Part shown: piece by piece, positions 30,163 to 39,492 of the stretch
How positions within the stretch are numbered: position 1 is the stretch's first letter
Layout: each line of letters opens with the position of its first letter
From: Pararhodobacter zhoushanensis
GTDB taxonomy: Bacteria > Pseudomonadota > Alphaproteobacteria > Rhodobacterales > Rhodobacteraceae
Length of the DNA stretch: 64,000 nucleotides
Direction of reading: 5' to 3'
Assembly (NCBI RefSeq): GCF_025949695.1
Contig: NZ_JAPDFL010000001.1
Coordinates: forward strand, 1,160,001 to 1,224,000
Made by a program: the position numbers and the translations under genes
The notes under the pieces: model-generated
Seen by the model: only the letters and a program-made list of their open reading frames with translations
Databases searched by the model: none
Told to the model about the DNA's origin: nothing

Positions 30163-31788
30163 TCAGTCGCGCGGCTCGTCCATCAGCCCGCGGACCAGTG
30201 CGTAACAGGCCAGCAGCAGCACGATGGCGAACGGGAAGCCCGTCGAGACCGCCATGGCCTGCAACGCCCCCAACCCGCCGCCGATCAGCAGCGCGATGGC
30301 CACCAACCCTTCGAACGAGGCCCAGAAGACCCGCTGCGCCACCGGCGCATCGACCTTGCCACCGGCCGTGATCGTGTCGATCACCAAGGAGCCGCTATCC
30401 GACGAGGTGACGAAGAACACGATCACAAGGATGATCGACAGAAGCGAGGCGATCCAGGTGAACGGCAGTTGCGTCAGCATCTCGAACAGTTTCAGCTCAA
30501 GCGCCGCGTCCTGTGCGCCGGTAAAACCGTTGACCACCAGCTGGTCCAGCGCGGTGCCGCCCAGAATGGTCATCCACAGGATCGACACAGCCGTCGGGAT
30601 CAGCAGCACGCAGGTGAGGAACTCGCGCACGCTGCGGCCCCGGCTGACGCGGGCGATGAACATGCCGACGAACGGTGACCAGCTGATCCACCACGCCCAG
30701 TAGAATGCGGTCCAGCCCTGCGAGAAGTTGGCATCTTCGCGGCCAAACGGGTTGGACAGCGGGATCAGCTCGGTCGCGTAGGCGCTGACGTTGTGGAACA
30801 GGTCGGCAAACAGCGTCGTGGTCGGTCCGGCGATGATGATGAACAGCACCAGCAGCGCGGCCAGCCCGAGGTTGATCTCGGACAGGATCTTGACCCCGCC
30901 GTCGAGCCCCCGCAGCACCGACACCAGCGCGGCACAGGTTATCAGCGCGATCAGGATGATCTGCGCGGTCACGCCGATCTCGATCCCGAACAGGTAGTTC
31001 AGCCCGGCATTCGCCTGCTGCGCGCCGATGCCCAGCGAGGTGGCAAGGCCGAACAGCGTGGCAAACACCGCCAGAATGTCGATGACATGGCCCGGCCAGC
31101 CCCAGATGCGCTCGCCAAAGATCGGGTAGAACATTGAGCGGACGGTCAGCGGCAGGCCCTTGTTATAGGCAAAAAGCGCCAGCGACAGACCGACGATGGC
31201 ATAGATCGCCCAAGGGTGCAGACCCCAGTGGAAGATCGTCGCGGCCATGCCCAGCGCATGCGCCGCGGCGGCGTCGCCCTCGGCCCCGCCCAGCGGTGCC
31301 CAGTCGGTGCGCAGCCCGTTCTCAAGCGTGACGCCCCCGAACGAGGTCGAGTAGTGGGTGATCGGTTCGCTGACGCCGTAGAACATCAGGCCGATACCCA
31401 TGCCGGCGGCAAACAGCATCGAGAACCAGCCGGCATAGCCGTAATCCGGCGTCGCATCGCGCCCGCCGATCCGAACACGGCCCAGCGGGCTGATGATCAG
31501 GCCAAGGCAGACCAGCACAAAGACATTGCCGGCCAGCAGGAAGAACCAGTCAAAATTGCTGGTCAGAAAGTCACGCAGCCCGGTGAAGACCGGACCGATG
31601 GTGTTCTGAAAGGCCATGGTGACGATGACAAAGGCCACCACGCTCAGCCCGGAAATGGCGAAGACCGGGTTGTGGATGTCCAGCCCGAACAGCTGGACAT
31701 TGTTCTGACCGATCTCGAAATCGGTGTCGATGATATCGGCCGGGCCTTCCGGTGCGCGGATGGCTTCGCCGTCTGTGGAGTCCGTCAT
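30163..31788 (-). CDS. BCCT family transporter (betaine/carnitine/choline/DMSP type)
   Basis: A 541-residue secondary transporter with twelve predicted spans and the family signatures GMGIGLMFYGVSEP, FHWGLHPWAIYA and WWISWSPFVGMFIARVSRGRSVREF. It imports quaternary ammonium or sulfonium compounds with sodium or protons. The exact substrate is not readable, but the sarcosine oxidase operon 4 kb away fits glycine betaine or choline. An N-terminal cytosolic tail of about 35 residues is acidic. The start at 31788 has GGAGGGAAC upstream. Confidence 0.92.
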   Translation of the reverse strand: MTDSTDGEAIRAPEGPADIIDTDFEIGQNNVQLFGLDIHNPVFAISGLSVVAFVIVTMAFQNTIGPVFTGLRDFLTSNFDWFFLLAGNVFVLVCLGLIISPLGRVRIGGRDATPDYGYAGWFSMLFAAGMGIGLMFYGVSEPITHYSTSFGGVTLENGLRTDWAPLGGAEGDAAAAHALGMAATIFHWGLHPWAIYAIVGLSLALFAYNKGLPLTVRSMFYPIFGERIWGWPGHVIDILAVFATLFGLATSLGIGAQQANAGLNYLFGIEIGVTAQIILIALITCAALVSVLRGLDGGVKILSEINLGLAALLVLFIIIAGPTTTLFADLFHNVSAYATELIPLSNPFGREDANFSQGWTAFYWAWWISWSPFVGMFIARVSRGRSVREFLTCVLLIPTAVSILWMTILGGTALDQLVVNGFTGAQDAALELKLFEMLTQLPFTWIASLLSIILVIVFFVTSSDSGSLVIDTITAGGKVDAPVAQRVFWASFEGLVAIALLIGGGLGALQAMAVSTGFPFAIVLLLACYALVRGLMDEPRD

Positions 31789-31945
31789 ACGTTCCCTCCT
31801 TTGCGCCGTTCAGGCTTGATCCCGGGTCGAGCGCCCGGCTGAAAGGAGGGGTAACAGGTCACAAAGCGACATCGAAGGCTAAAAGCGACATCTTTGCAGT
31901 CAAAATATGCATTCTGCCTGCCGGTTAAGCCACGCGCCTGCGAGT

Positions 31946-33481
31946 CTACTCGTCTTGAATCGCCAGCGTGAGCGGCGCGGGGCCTCCGCCCAGATCGTCG
32001 ATTCTCAAAGGTCCGGTCGGTCGCGCCAGCCGGTTGCGCACCACCCAGTGCAGGCGGTGTTCGGCCCGGGTGATGGCGACATAGGCGAGGCGTTTCCACA
32101 GCGGCAGCCCGGCCTCGGTCCGCCCGGCGCGGGCGGCGGCGTAGAGGTCGGGGGCGAAGACCTGCACCTCGGGCCACTGGCTGCCCTGCGCCTTGTGGAT
32201 GGTGACGGCGGCGCCGTGCAGGAACGCCGCCCCCATGTGGTGCGCGAAGGGGATGAAGGGCTCTTCCTCGCCTTCGCGCTCGATCTTGACGATTGACGCG
32301 ACCGAGGTCTGCGGGTCCTCGGCCCCCATGACATGCAGGCGCGAGAAGCCGGGGCGCTTGCCCGGTCCCAGATAGATGCATTGCGCGCCCTTGATCAGGC
32401 CGCGCGCCTCCAGATCGACGCGCTTCTTGCGGTGCTTGAGCGGCAGTTCAAGCCCGTCGCAAATCAGCGGCTCACCGGGCAGCAGTTCGGTTTCCGGCGC
32501 GCCATGGGCGGCGCGAAAGGCGTGGATCAGGCGGATGCGCGTGGCGTTGCGCCAGACCAGCACGGGCGAGCGCGCCATCAGATCGCTCTGGACCCGCTGC
32601 GCCCAGACCACGCGGTCATCCTTGCGCGCAGCGGCCTCGATCTGCGCCTCGAAGGTTTCAAACGTCAGGTCGGGATCGGCCAGCGCATGCGCCAGATCGA
32701 GGATCGGGTTGTCCTGACTCTGCCGGTGAATGCGGTGCAGCTCCAGTTTTTGCGGCGCGGGCAGGGTGTCGAACACCATCTCGCCGGACTGGCCGACCGG
32801 GGCCAGCTGGGCGGGGTCGCCAAACAGGATCAGGGTCTGGAACAGCTCGTGCAGATCGGTGAACTGCCGCGCGTCCAGCATCGAGCTTTCGTCAATGAAG
32901 CCAATGTCCAAGGGATCATCGCGCCGTTTCCAGCCCTTGATGAAATCGCTGCCCCTCAGGCCTGCGGCCGCCAGCGCGCCGGGGATGGATTTGACCGTCT
33001 CGTAGAACGCCTGCGCCCGGTCGAGCGCGGTGTCGCCCAGATCGGGCATGTCGGGGCGCGGGCCGTTGCCGGCCAGCCACTCGGCGATCTTCTCGTATTC
33101 GGGGTCATAGACCGGGGTGTAGAGAATGCGGTGAATGGTCGTCGCGGGAACACCGCGGTTGCGCAGCACCGACGCGGCCTTGTTGGTCGGCGCAAGGATC
33201 GCCAGCGTCCGCCGCTCGCGCCGCCGCCGTCCTTCGTAGTCACCGCTGACGGTTTCCACCCCGGCGGCGATCAGGGCCTTGGTCAGTTCGGACAGCAGCA
33301 TCGTCTTGCCCGACCCGGCCTTGCCCAGCACGGCCATGACGGTGTTGTCACTGTCCAGATCGGGGGCCGAGATATCTTCGTCGAGAATATCGATCCCGGC
33401 CTTGGCGAGCACCTCGGCCATGCGGTCCCAGGCGGCGGCCTGGTCATCGGAAAACGTCACGGGAAGGGGCGCGGCTGTCAT
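31946..33481 (-). CDS. RecD-like ATP-dependent DNA helicase (SF1)
   Basis: A 511-residue helicase with Walker A GKAGSGKT (53-60), LAPTNKAA (motif Ia), Walker B GFIDESSM, GDPAQLAPVGQSG (motif III), VTIHKAQGSQW (motif V) and VAITRAEHRL (motif VI). It looks like the alpha-subunit fold of exonuclease V without its N-terminal RecB-contact domain, so it is probably a stand-alone RecD2/Dda-type helicase. It stands alone, between BCCT and a repeat element. Confidence 0.88.
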   Translation of the reverse strand: MTAAPLPVTFSDDQAAAWDRMAEVLAKAGIDILDEDISAPDLDSDNTVMAVLGKAGSGKTMLLSELTKALIAAGVETVSGDYEGRRRRERRTLAILAPTNKAASVLRNRGVPATTIHRILYTPVYDPEYEKIAEWLAGNGPRPDMPDLGDTALDRAQAFYETVKSIPGALAAAGLRGSDFIKGWKRRDDPLDIGFIDESSMLDARQFTDLHELFQTLILFGDPAQLAPVGQSGEMVFDTLPAPQKLELHRIHRQSQDNPILDLAHALADPDLTFETFEAQIEAAARKDDRVVWAQRVQSDLMARSPVLVWRNATRIRLIHAFRAAHGAPETELLPGEPLICDGLELPLKHRKKRVDLEARGLIKGAQCIYLGPGKRPGFSRLHVMGAEDPQTSVASIVKIEREGEEEPFIPFAHHMGAAFLHGAAVTIHKAQGSQWPEVQVFAPDLYAAARAGRTEAGLPLWKRLAYVAITRAEHRLHWVVRNRLARPTGPLRIDDLGGGPAPLTLAIQDE

Positions 33482-33524
33482 GGCGCCACCCTAGGCCAAG
33501 GGGCGGGGAGAGGGAAGCCGGGGA

Positions 33525-33790
33525 GAGCGGCGCTCGGGCCCATCGAGGGCCCTCGCGCCGCGTGGGTTGCCACCCACACCCTCTTCAAGGGAGGCGCACG
33601 CGCCCCCTTGAAAATCCCCCCGTGGATATTTTCAGACAGAAAATGAAACAGGTTTAACGAAACCTTATCATCTGTCCTTAAATATCCTGGGGGGTGAATT
33701 GGCCGTCAGGCCAAGAGGGGGGCAACGCCCCCCTGCCCGGTCGCCCGAGGGCGCGGCGGCGACAGCCGACAGGGGCCGAGGGCGAAACCC
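33525..33790. repeat. dispersed two-armed intergenic element, full copy
   Basis: The left part has a GGGCCC-ATCGA-GGGCCC hairpin (33536-33552), then an inverted core ending GTGGATATTTTC (33622-33633). A central TTTAACGAAACC follows (33651-33662). The right part has the forward core TTAAATATCCTGGGGGGTGA (33677-33696) and the GGGGGGC hairpin. The same architecture occurs at 55006-55205. It fills the gap between the helicase and DUF1289, which has no gene. Confidence 0.7.
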
Positions 33791-33792
33791 GC

Positions 33793-34038
33793 TCAGGCCT
33801 CGTTCAGCCGCGCGTCGCGGCCGCCGCGGCGTTTTTTCAGCAAGGTGGCGCGCTCGGGCAGGGCGGCGGTGACGCTTTGGCGCGCTTCGGGGCTCAGGGT
33901 GGACCACTCGGCGATCTCGTCCAGCGTGCGGTAGCAGCCAGCGCAGATCCCGACCCTTGGGTGGATCACGCAAAGCTTCACACAAGGACTGTCGAGTTCG
34001 GTGCGCATCCAGATCGTATCGGTGGAGAGTTTGTTCAT
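33793..34038 (-). CDS. DUF1289 family protein
   Basis: An 81-residue protein with the cysteine pattern SPCVKLCVIHPRVGICAGC and the tail YRTLDEIAEWSTLS of DUF1289. The four cysteines probably bind a metal or an Fe-S cluster. Role unknown. GGAAG precedes the tandem ATGs; 34038 has the better spacing, 34041 is possible. It lies downstream of ruvX on the same strand (58-base gap). Confidence 0.8.
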   Translation of the reverse strand: MNKLSTDTIWMRTELDSPCVKLCVIHPRVGICAGCYRTLDEIAEWSTLSPEARQSVTAALPERATLLKKRRGGRDARLNEA

Positions 34039-34096
34039 CATGATCTTCCAGAACCGTCGGGCCAAGATACCGCTGCGGCGGGCTGATTCCAGCCTG

Positions 34097-34570
34097 TCAG
34101 CGACGCATCACGGCGATTCTGTCCAGCACGCCCTGCAGGATGAACCCGGCGGCGACGTGGTCGATCACCTGTGCGCGTTTCGCGCGCGAGGTGTCAAAAG
34201 CCAGCAGCGCGCGTTCGGCGGCGACGGTGGAGAGGCGTTCGTCCCAGAAGCCGATCGGCAGGTCGGTGAGCCGTTCCAGATTGCGCGCAAAGGCGCGGGT
34301 GGATTGGCAGCGCGGGCCTTCCGAGCCGTCCATGTTCAGCGGCAGTCCCAGTATGAACCCGGCCAGCGCCTTGGATTTGGCGATCTCCAGCAGGCGGGCG
34401 GCGTCCAGCGTGAATTTCGACCGTTTCACCGTTTCCAGCGGCGTGGCGACCGAGCGGCGCAGGTCTGACACGGCCACTCCGATGGTTTTCTCGCCAAGGT
34501 CCAGCCCGGCCAGCGCGCCCTGCGCGGGCAGGGCGGCGAAGAAGGCGTCGGGATCGGCAAAGACGCTCAT
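34097..34570 (-). CDS. ruvX: RuvX/YqgF-type putative pre-16S rRNA nuclease
   Basis: A 157-residue RNase H-like protein: [17 protein letters not shown] (first acidic residue D24 region), [14 protein letters not shown], and the late [12 protein letters not shown] and [12 protein letters not shown] with the final acidic residue. YqgF proteins mature the 5' end of 16S rRNA. Its start overlaps the ccmI stop (ATGA), so the two are coupled. Confidence 0.88.
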   Translation of the reverse strand: MSVFADPDAFFAALPAQGALAGLDLGEKTIGVAVSDLRRSVATPLETVKRSKFTLDAARLLEIAKSKALAGFILGLPLNMDGSEGPRCQSTRAFARNLERLTDLPIGFWDERLSTVAAERALLAFDTSRAKRAQVIDHVAAGFILQGVLDRIAVMRR

Positions 34571-35811
34571 TCGCCGAACCCCGCGCTGCGGGCGGCGGCG
34601 TCGATCTGCGCCAGCCCCTCGGGTTGGTCGGCGAACACCAGCCGCGCTTCGGCCCAGATCGCGCGGGCGCGTTCCTGCTGGCCCAGCACGCCCAGAGCGC
34701 CGATCAGCCGCGCCCATTCCTCGGCCGTGCCGCCCTGATTGGCCAGCCGCGAGGCCGGACCGTCGACCATGCCGCCGATCATCTGCTGGCGATCCTCGTC
34801 CGACATTTCCGCTGCTGCCTGCATATCCTCGGCCGTGGGGCCGCGCCCGCCCGTTGCCACCGGGGGCAGGGTGTAGCGCACACCGGCGATCTGCGAGAGT
34901 TCCTCGATGGTGCCGCGGATCGCGGGCACCCACGGATCGGTCGGCTGGCTGTCTTCCAAGAGCCCGCGCCACAGGCGGAAGGTCAGGTCGGGCCGCCCGG
35001 TCTGGGCGAACATCAGCCCGAGGTAATAGCGCGCCGTGCCGTTGCGCGGGTCGCGTTGCAGGATGCGGTCGAGCACGACCTCGGCCTGGGCCGAGACCAG
35101 CCCGCCGGTGGCCAGCACCATGCTTTCGCCCAGTGCCACCAGATCCTCGACCGGCGCCTCCTCGCCCTCAAGCGCGATCAGGCGGGCCCAGGCAGTGGCC
35201 GCGGCGGCGTTGTTGCCGATGTTGCCCTCGTTCACCGCCAGCAGGCGCAGCCCGCGGGGATCGTCGGGGCGTTGTTCAAGCGCGGCGCGCAATTGCGCCA
35301 TCAGGTCGAGGTATTGCTGTTCGACCTCGGGCGCAGGCGGGCGCGTGGGGTCGGCCTGCCATGCGGCCTCCATGGCGTCCTGACTGAGCCGGGCTTCGCG
35401 CAGATCGTTGGCGGCGGCGTAGCGGGCGCTCATCGGCATGTCGCCGTACAGCGGCGTGCCCTGGTTGAAGTAGAGCGCGAAGGCCCCCAGCGGCACGGTT
35501 AGCACAAGGACCAGCGCTACCCATTTGGCCGCGCTGGGCGATTCGCGCAGTGCGCGGCTGCCGCGACGGTCGGCATCCAGCAACCGACGCGCGGTTTCGG
35601 CGCGCAGGCGCGCGGCTTCGTCATCGGGGATCACGCCGCGCGCGCTGTCGCGTTCGATCTCTTTGAGCTGGTCGGCATAGATGCGCATCTCGCGCTTCTG
35701 GCCCGAGTCGGCCCCCTGCACCTGCGCGCCCCGGCGCAGGCCGAGCACGACCAGAGCCGCCACAAGCACACAAAGGGCCAGGGCCGGGCCAAAGAACCAC
35801 CAGATCGCCAT
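34567..35811 (-). CDS. ccmI: c-type cytochrome biogenesis protein CcmI
   Basis: A 414-residue protein with two membrane spans (about 3-27 and 98-118) around a cytosolic loop carrying [20 protein letters not shown], the CcmI hallmark. A periplasmic TPR-like domain follows ([21 protein letters not shown] ... [22 protein letters not shown]). It chaperones apocytochrome c for haem attachment. Divergent from soxB. Confidence 0.9.
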   Translation of the reverse strand: MAIWWFFGPALALCVLVAALVVLGLRRGAQVQGADSGQKREMRIYADQLKEIERDSARGVIPDDEAARLRAETARRLLDADRRGSRALRESPSAAKWVALVLVLTVPLGAFALYFNQGTPLYGDMPMSARYAAANDLREARLSQDAMEAAWQADPTRPPAPEVEQQYLDLMAQLRAALEQRPDDPRGLRLLAVNEGNIGNNAAAATAWARLIALEGEEAPVEDLVALGESMVLATGGLVSAQAEVVLDRILQRDPRNGTARYYLGLMFAQTGRPDLTFRLWRGLLEDSQPTDPWVPAIRGTIEELSQIAGVRYTLPPVATGGRGPTAEDMQAAAEMSDEDRQQMIGGMVDGPASRLANQGGTAEEWARLIGALGVLGQQERARAIWAEARLVFADQPEGLAQIDAAARSAGFGE

Positions 35812-36045
35812 GCAAACTCCTGTTTCGCGCCCCCTCCCATAGCCGGTTGGCGCTCAATAAAAAAGCCAAACCGCCCTCACCTTGCCGCGACAAAGGGCGC
35901 GTCGGGGGCTGGCGGGGTGCGACCAGTCGGCGCAGGATTGGGGCCATGTCGGTTTTGTCCGCATTGTGCCGCTTGCAGCCAAGGGTTTGATCGCCTGCGG
36001 CCCCATCACCGCACAAAACCGCGGCCCAACGCAGGGAGTGCGCCC

Positions 36046-37293
36046 ATGACTCGGTATTCGGTCTTTGCCATCGCGCGTGAAGCGATGCGCCAGCACAGCG
36101 GCTGGACCCGCGCCTGGGCCTCGCCCGAGCCCAAACCGCATTACGATGTGATCATCGTCGGTGCGGGCGGGCACGGGCTGGCCACGGCCTATTATCTGGG
36201 CAAGAATTTCGGCATCACCAATGTCGCGATTATCGAGAAGGGCTGGCTGGGGGGTGGCAACACGGGCCGCAACACCACGATCATCCGCTCGAACTATCTG
36301 CAGGATCCGTCCGCCGCGATCTATGAAAAGGCGCGCAGCCTCTATGAGGGGCTCAGTCAGGACCTGAACTACAACGTCATGTTCAGCCCGCGCGGCGTGA
36401 TGATGCTGGCGCAGACCGAGCACGAGATCCGCGGCTACAAGCGCACCGAGATGGCCAACAAGCTGCAAGGCGTGGAAACCCGCTGGATCGGTCCGGCCGA
36501 GGTCAAGCGGCTGGTGCCGATCATGAACATCGACGGCCCACGCTATCCGGTGCTGGGCGCGCTGTGGCAGGCGCGGGGCGGCACCGCGCGGCATGACGCC
36601 GTAGCCTGGGGCTATGCGCGGGCGTGTTCGGACATGGGCATGCATGTCATCCAGAACTGCGAAGTGACGGGCATTGAAAGCGTCGGCGGCAAGGTGTCCG
36701 CCGTGCAGACCACCAAAGGCACCATCGGTTGCGGCAAGCTGGGGCTGGTTGTGGCCGGGCATTCGGGTCATCTGGCCGCGATGGCCGGGTTCCGGTTGCC
36801 GATCGAATCGGTGGCCCTGCAGGCGATGGTTTCGGAGCCGATCAAGCCCTGCATGGACGTGGTCGTCATGGCCAACACGGTGCATGGCTACATGAGCCAG
36901 TCGGACAAGGGTGAGATGGTGATCGGCGGCGGCGCGGATCATTTCAACAACTACACCCAGCGCGGCTCGTGGCAGCATATCGAGGAAACCACCCGCGCGC
37001 TGATCGAGACCTTCCCGATGCTGTCGCGCCTGAAGATGCTGCGGCAATGGGGCGGGATTGTTGACATGACCGGCGACCGCTCGCCGATCATTTCCAAGAC
37101 GCCCTTGGGCAATACCTTCATCAACTGCGGCTGGGGCACCGGCGGGTTCAAGGCGATCCCCGGCTCGGGCTGGGCCATGGCCGAGATGATCGCCAAGGGC
37201 GAACCGGGGCCACTGGCCGCCGAGTTCTCGATGTACCGGTTCCGCGAAGGCAAGTTCATCGACGAGAGCGTCGCGGCGGGGGTCGCGCACTGA
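36046..37293 (+). CDS. soxB: sarcosine oxidase subunit beta
   Basis: The flavin-bearing beta subunit of heterotetrameric sarcosine oxidase, 415 residues, normal length. The FAD-binding VIIVGAGGHGLATAYY lies at residues 35-50 and GGTARHDAVAWGYARA at about 180-195, the region of the covalent FMN histidine in this family. The complex demethylates sarcosine to glycine, passing formaldehyde to tetrahydrofolate. GGGAG lies 7 bases before the ATG. It heads the sox locus but is separated from soxD by 2.2 kb of small membrane-protein genes. Confidence 0.93.
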   Translation: MTRYSVFAIAREAMRQHSGWTRAWASPEPKPHYDVIIVGAGGHGLATAYYLGKNFGITNVAIIEKGWLGGGNTGRNTTIIRSNYLQDPSAAIYEKARSLYEGLSQDLNYNVMFSPRGVMMLAQTEHEIRGYKRTEMANKLQGVETRWIGPAEVKRLVPIMNIDGPRYPVLGALWQARGGTARHDAVAWGYARACSDMGMHVIQNCEVTGIESVGGKVSAVQTTKGTIGCGKLGLVVAGHSGHLAAMAGFRLPIESVALQAMVSEPIKPCMDVVVMANTVHGYMSQSDKGEMVIGGGADHFNNYTQRGSWQHIEETTRALIETFPMLSRLKMLRQWGGIVDMTGDRSPIISKTPLGNTFINCGWGTGGFKAIPGSGWAMAEMIAKGEPGPLAAEFSMYRFREGKFIDESVAAGVAH

Positions 37294-37340
37294 TGCAGAT
37301 CGCCCGGGGCCAGAGTGAACCGGACGCGCGTCTGGCGCGA

Positions 37341-37362
37341 CTGACGGGTCAGTGCCCGTCAG
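37341..37362. promoter_or_regulatory. hairpin downstream of soxB
   Basis: CTGACGGG (37341-37348) and CCCGTCAG (37355-37362) pair exactly with a six-base loop. GTCAGTCCCGG then occurs twice just after (from 37359 and 37374). The motif CTGACGGGTCA returns at 39305-39315. It has no T-tract, so a role in RNA processing or attenuation is as likely as termination. Confidence 0.5.
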
Positions 37363-37392
37363 TCCCGGGCCTGTCAGTCCCGGAGATCCCTT

Positions 37393-37902
37393 ATGGCCGC
37401 GAAAGAAACTCTCAAACCGACCTCAGCGCTGCGCGCCGTTTCGGTCACGCTGCTGCTGGCAGCGGGCTATGGCGCGTGTTCGGCGCTGGTGCCGCTGATC
37501 AAGCTGGATGCGCTGATGCTGATGCTCGCCGTGCTGGCACCGGTTGCGCTGCACATGGGCCTGATGCGCGGGCTGGTGCCCAATCTGCTGGTCGGGCTGC
37601 TGAGCGGCGCGCTGGCCGTGGTGGCGATGTGGGCGGTGTGGTTCGGGTTCGAGCATGGCTGGACCCCGCTGTGGCACATGGTGCAGCACGGCCCCAAGGC
37701 CATCACCACAACGCTGCGGCATCTGGCGGCGACCACCTCGGTCAGCGTGACGATGAGCGGCACGACCACGACGCACGGGCCCGACACGATGCGCCTGCTC
37801 TGGGCGCTGGAAACCGCGCTGATCGGCGGGGCACCGGTGCTGGGCGCGCTGTTGTCGCCGATCGGTCAGGCGCGCATTGCCCGGCGGGTTCCCGCCACCT
37901 GA
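37393..37902 (+). CDS. small membrane protein of unknown function in the sox locus
   Basis: A 169-residue protein with three or four hydrophobic segments (about 15-38, 42-60, 65-95 and 140-158) and a threonine-rich loop between them (TTTLRHLAATTSVSVTMSGTTTTHG, given here only as a description of its composition near residues 105-130). It has the look of an inner-membrane protein with a periplasmic or cytosolic Thr-rich loop. I do not recognise a family. It lies 99 bases after soxB, in the same direction. The start has CGGAGATCCCTT upstream. Confidence 0.65.
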   Translation: MAAKETLKPTSALRAVSVTLLLAAGYGACSALVPLIKLDALMLMLAVLAPVALHMGLMRGLVPNLLVGLLSGALAVVAMWAVWFGFEHGWTPLWHMVQHGPKAITTTLRHLAATTSVSVTMSGTTTTHGPDTMRLLWALETALIGGAPVLGALLSPIGQARIARRVPAT

Positions 37903-37975
37903 GGGTGCGCCGGTGGAACCGCGCAGCCTTCCCGACTGTTTTTTCCCCAAGCACACAGCACTTGGAGAAAAGCAC

Positions 37976-38416
37976 ATGGCTTACACGACCAACGGACCCG
38001 CGCCTTACCCCCACAACACCGGTCAGGCCGCGCAGCCGGGCGATCCCCGTCTGTCCCAGCCTGCCTATCAGGCGCCGCAGTACCGCGAAAAACGCGACGG
38101 GGTGGGCATGTTCGGCATCGGCATGGTTGTTGCCGCGCTGGCGCTCATCGTCGGCGCTGTTGTCTGGGGCGCGGCCGAGAACGACGCAGCCCCCGGCGCG
38201 GCTGTCCCCGGTGCGACCGGTGGCAATACCACGGTCAACATCGTGCCCGAGCCTGCCGCGACCCGCACGCCGCCCGCTGACACGGTCGAGCGCACCGCGC
38301 CCGTCGAGGCTGCTCCGGCTGCGCCTGAAGCCCAGCCTGCGCCGGTTGAGCCTGCTCCGGCGGGCACCAACCTCGGCCCGATTGATCCGGCACCGGCCCC
38401 GGCTCCGGCCAACTGA
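37976..38416 (+). CDS. single-span membrane protein with Pro/Ala-rich tail
   Basis: A 146-residue protein: a cytosolic-looking N-terminus with Tyr/Pro/Gln (about 1-42), one membrane span (about 45-67, MFGIGMVVAALALIVGAVVW), and a long Pro/Ala/Glu tail (70-146). The topology matches the proteins at 38588 and 39022, and 39022 also begins MAY. GGAGAAAAGCAC precedes the ATG. No enzymatic motif is visible, so a role as a spacer, anchor or partner protein is only a guess. A hairpin follows at 38430. Confidence 0.65.
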   Translation: MAYTTNGPAPYPHNTGQAAQPGDPRLSQPAYQAPQYREKRDGVGMFGIGMVVAALALIVGAVVWGAAENDAAPGAAVPGATGGNTTVNIVPEPAATRTPPADTVERTAPVEAAPAAPEAQPAPVEPAPAGTNLGPIDPAPAPAPAN

Positions 38417-38429
38417 TACCTGTCCCCCG

Positions 38430-38453
38430 ACCGGGCGCTTGCGCGCGCCCGGT
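38430..38453 (+). terminator. hairpin after the first single-span gene
   Basis: ACCGGGCGC (38430-38438) and GCGCCCGGT (38445-38453) pair exactly around TTGCGC. No T-run follows directly (TGCTCCC), so termination may be weak. Confidence 0.55.
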
Positions 38454-38587
38454 TGCTCCCGCCTCTCCCGGGCGGGCCGGAGCGTCGGGTCGGCTTTGCC
38501 GAACCCGGCGCTTCGCGTCGCGGGGAACCCAAAGGCCACGGCGCGCGTTCTTCTGGCAACACGTCTTTGCACAGGAACGCCTTCATC

Positions 38588-38791
38588 ATGTCTCAGAATT
38601 CCAACACCCCGTCTAACGGCAACAGCACCGCTATTGCCCTCATTGTCGGCGCGCTGGTCGCGCTGGTCGCTGTGTTGGGCTGGTATGTCCTTGCGCGTCC
38701 CAGCGATGACGTCACGATCACCATCGACGGGGGCGGCTCGGCGCTTGAAGACGCTGCAGGCGCGGTCGAAAACGCCGTCAACGGCAACTAA
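38588..38791 (+). CDS. short single-span membrane protein
   Basis: A 67-residue protein: a Ser/Asn-rich start (MSQNSNTPSNGNST), one span (about 15-37, AIALIVGALVALVAVLGWYV) and a short acidic tail with a VTITIDGGG strand. The shape echoes its neighbours at 37976 and 39022. No family recognised. It is followed by a strong terminator at 38831. Confidence 0.65.
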   Translation: MSQNSNTPSNGNSTAIALIVGALVALVAVLGWYVLARPSDDVTITIDGGGSALEDAAGAVENAVNGN

Positions 38792-38830
38792 CGCCCCCTC
38801 CCTCCCCCTTACGACCAAGCCAGTAACGAA

Positions 38831-38863
38831 GCCGGTCGCGGCACTGCCGCGACTGGCCTTTTT
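38831..38863 (+). terminator. terminator after the second single-span gene
   Basis: GCCGGTCGCGGC (38831-38842) and GCCGCGACTGGC (38846-38857) pair over 12 bases with one G-U pair, followed by CTTTTT. It is closely related in sequence to the hairpin at 39430-39463. Confidence 0.85.
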
Positions 38864-39021
38864 CCAGCCTGCGGCGTGTCGGCGCAGCACGCCATCGGCC
38901 CGTCATCGGCGGATCCCGGCTCGGCGGAAGCGCGCCAGCCTGCGCGCCGGTCGCGGAACCCCGGGGGCAATGTCCGGGTTTCCCTTTCCTACGCAGCATA
39001 CGCAGCAAAGGAGAGGTTCCC

Positions 39022-39303
39022 ATGGCGTATCATGACGAAGCGCGCAGCGCGCGCCAAGACCGGGTCCCCGGCACTCCGCTGGGGTACGAAACCAGACAGT
39101 CAGGCACAGGTGTCGGCGGCATCCTTGTCGGCGCAGTGGTTGTGCTGCTGCTCATCGCAGCCTTCGTCTTTGGTGGACGGGGCAGTGACGAGGGCAGCCT
39201 GTCGGCACCCAATACGGCCGCGCCGGCTGACGTCGCTCCCGCGCCCGCAGCCGTCCCGCAAGAGGGTGATGCAGCGCCAGCACCGCTGGTCCCGGCCGAA
39301 TGA
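39022..39303 (+). CDS. single-span membrane protein with Ala/Pro tail
   Basis: A 93-residue protein: charged N-terminus (MAYHDEARSARQDRVPG), one span (about 30-51, VGGILVGAVVVLLLIAAFVFGG) and an acidic Ala/Pro tail (PADVAPAPAAVPQEGD). It looks like a shorter version of 37976-38416. AGGAGAGGTTCCC sits before the ATG. A direct repeat of TGACCTGACGGG begins at its stop codon. Confidence 0.65.
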   Translation: MAYHDEARSARQDRVPGTPLGYETRQSGTGVGGILVGAVVVLLLIAAFVFGGRGSDEGSLSAPNTAAPADVAPAPAAVPQEGDAAPAPLVPAE

Positions 39304-39429
39304 CCTGACGGGTCATGACCTGACGGGCCTCGTGCCCTCGGACCTCGGGTGCGGTCACGCATCCGGGGTCGCTTTGCGCCCTGCAGCCGCAGCCCTTTCG
39401 TTCCTATCCACCGTCCCCCTGACCGACCC

Positions 39430-39463
39430 GGCTGGTCGCGGCATTGCCGTGGCCAGCCCTTTT
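39430..39463 (+). terminator. terminator-like hairpin immediately upstream of soxD
   Basis: GGCTGGTCGCGGC (39430-39442) and GCCGTGGCCAGCC (39446-39458) pair over 13 bases with two G-U pairs and are followed by CTTTT. Only 30 bases separate it from the soxD start, so soxDAG must be expressed by read-through or from RNA made past this point. Confidence 0.75.
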
Positions 39464-39492
39464 GCATGCCGCGCATGTGCTACGGAGGCTTC

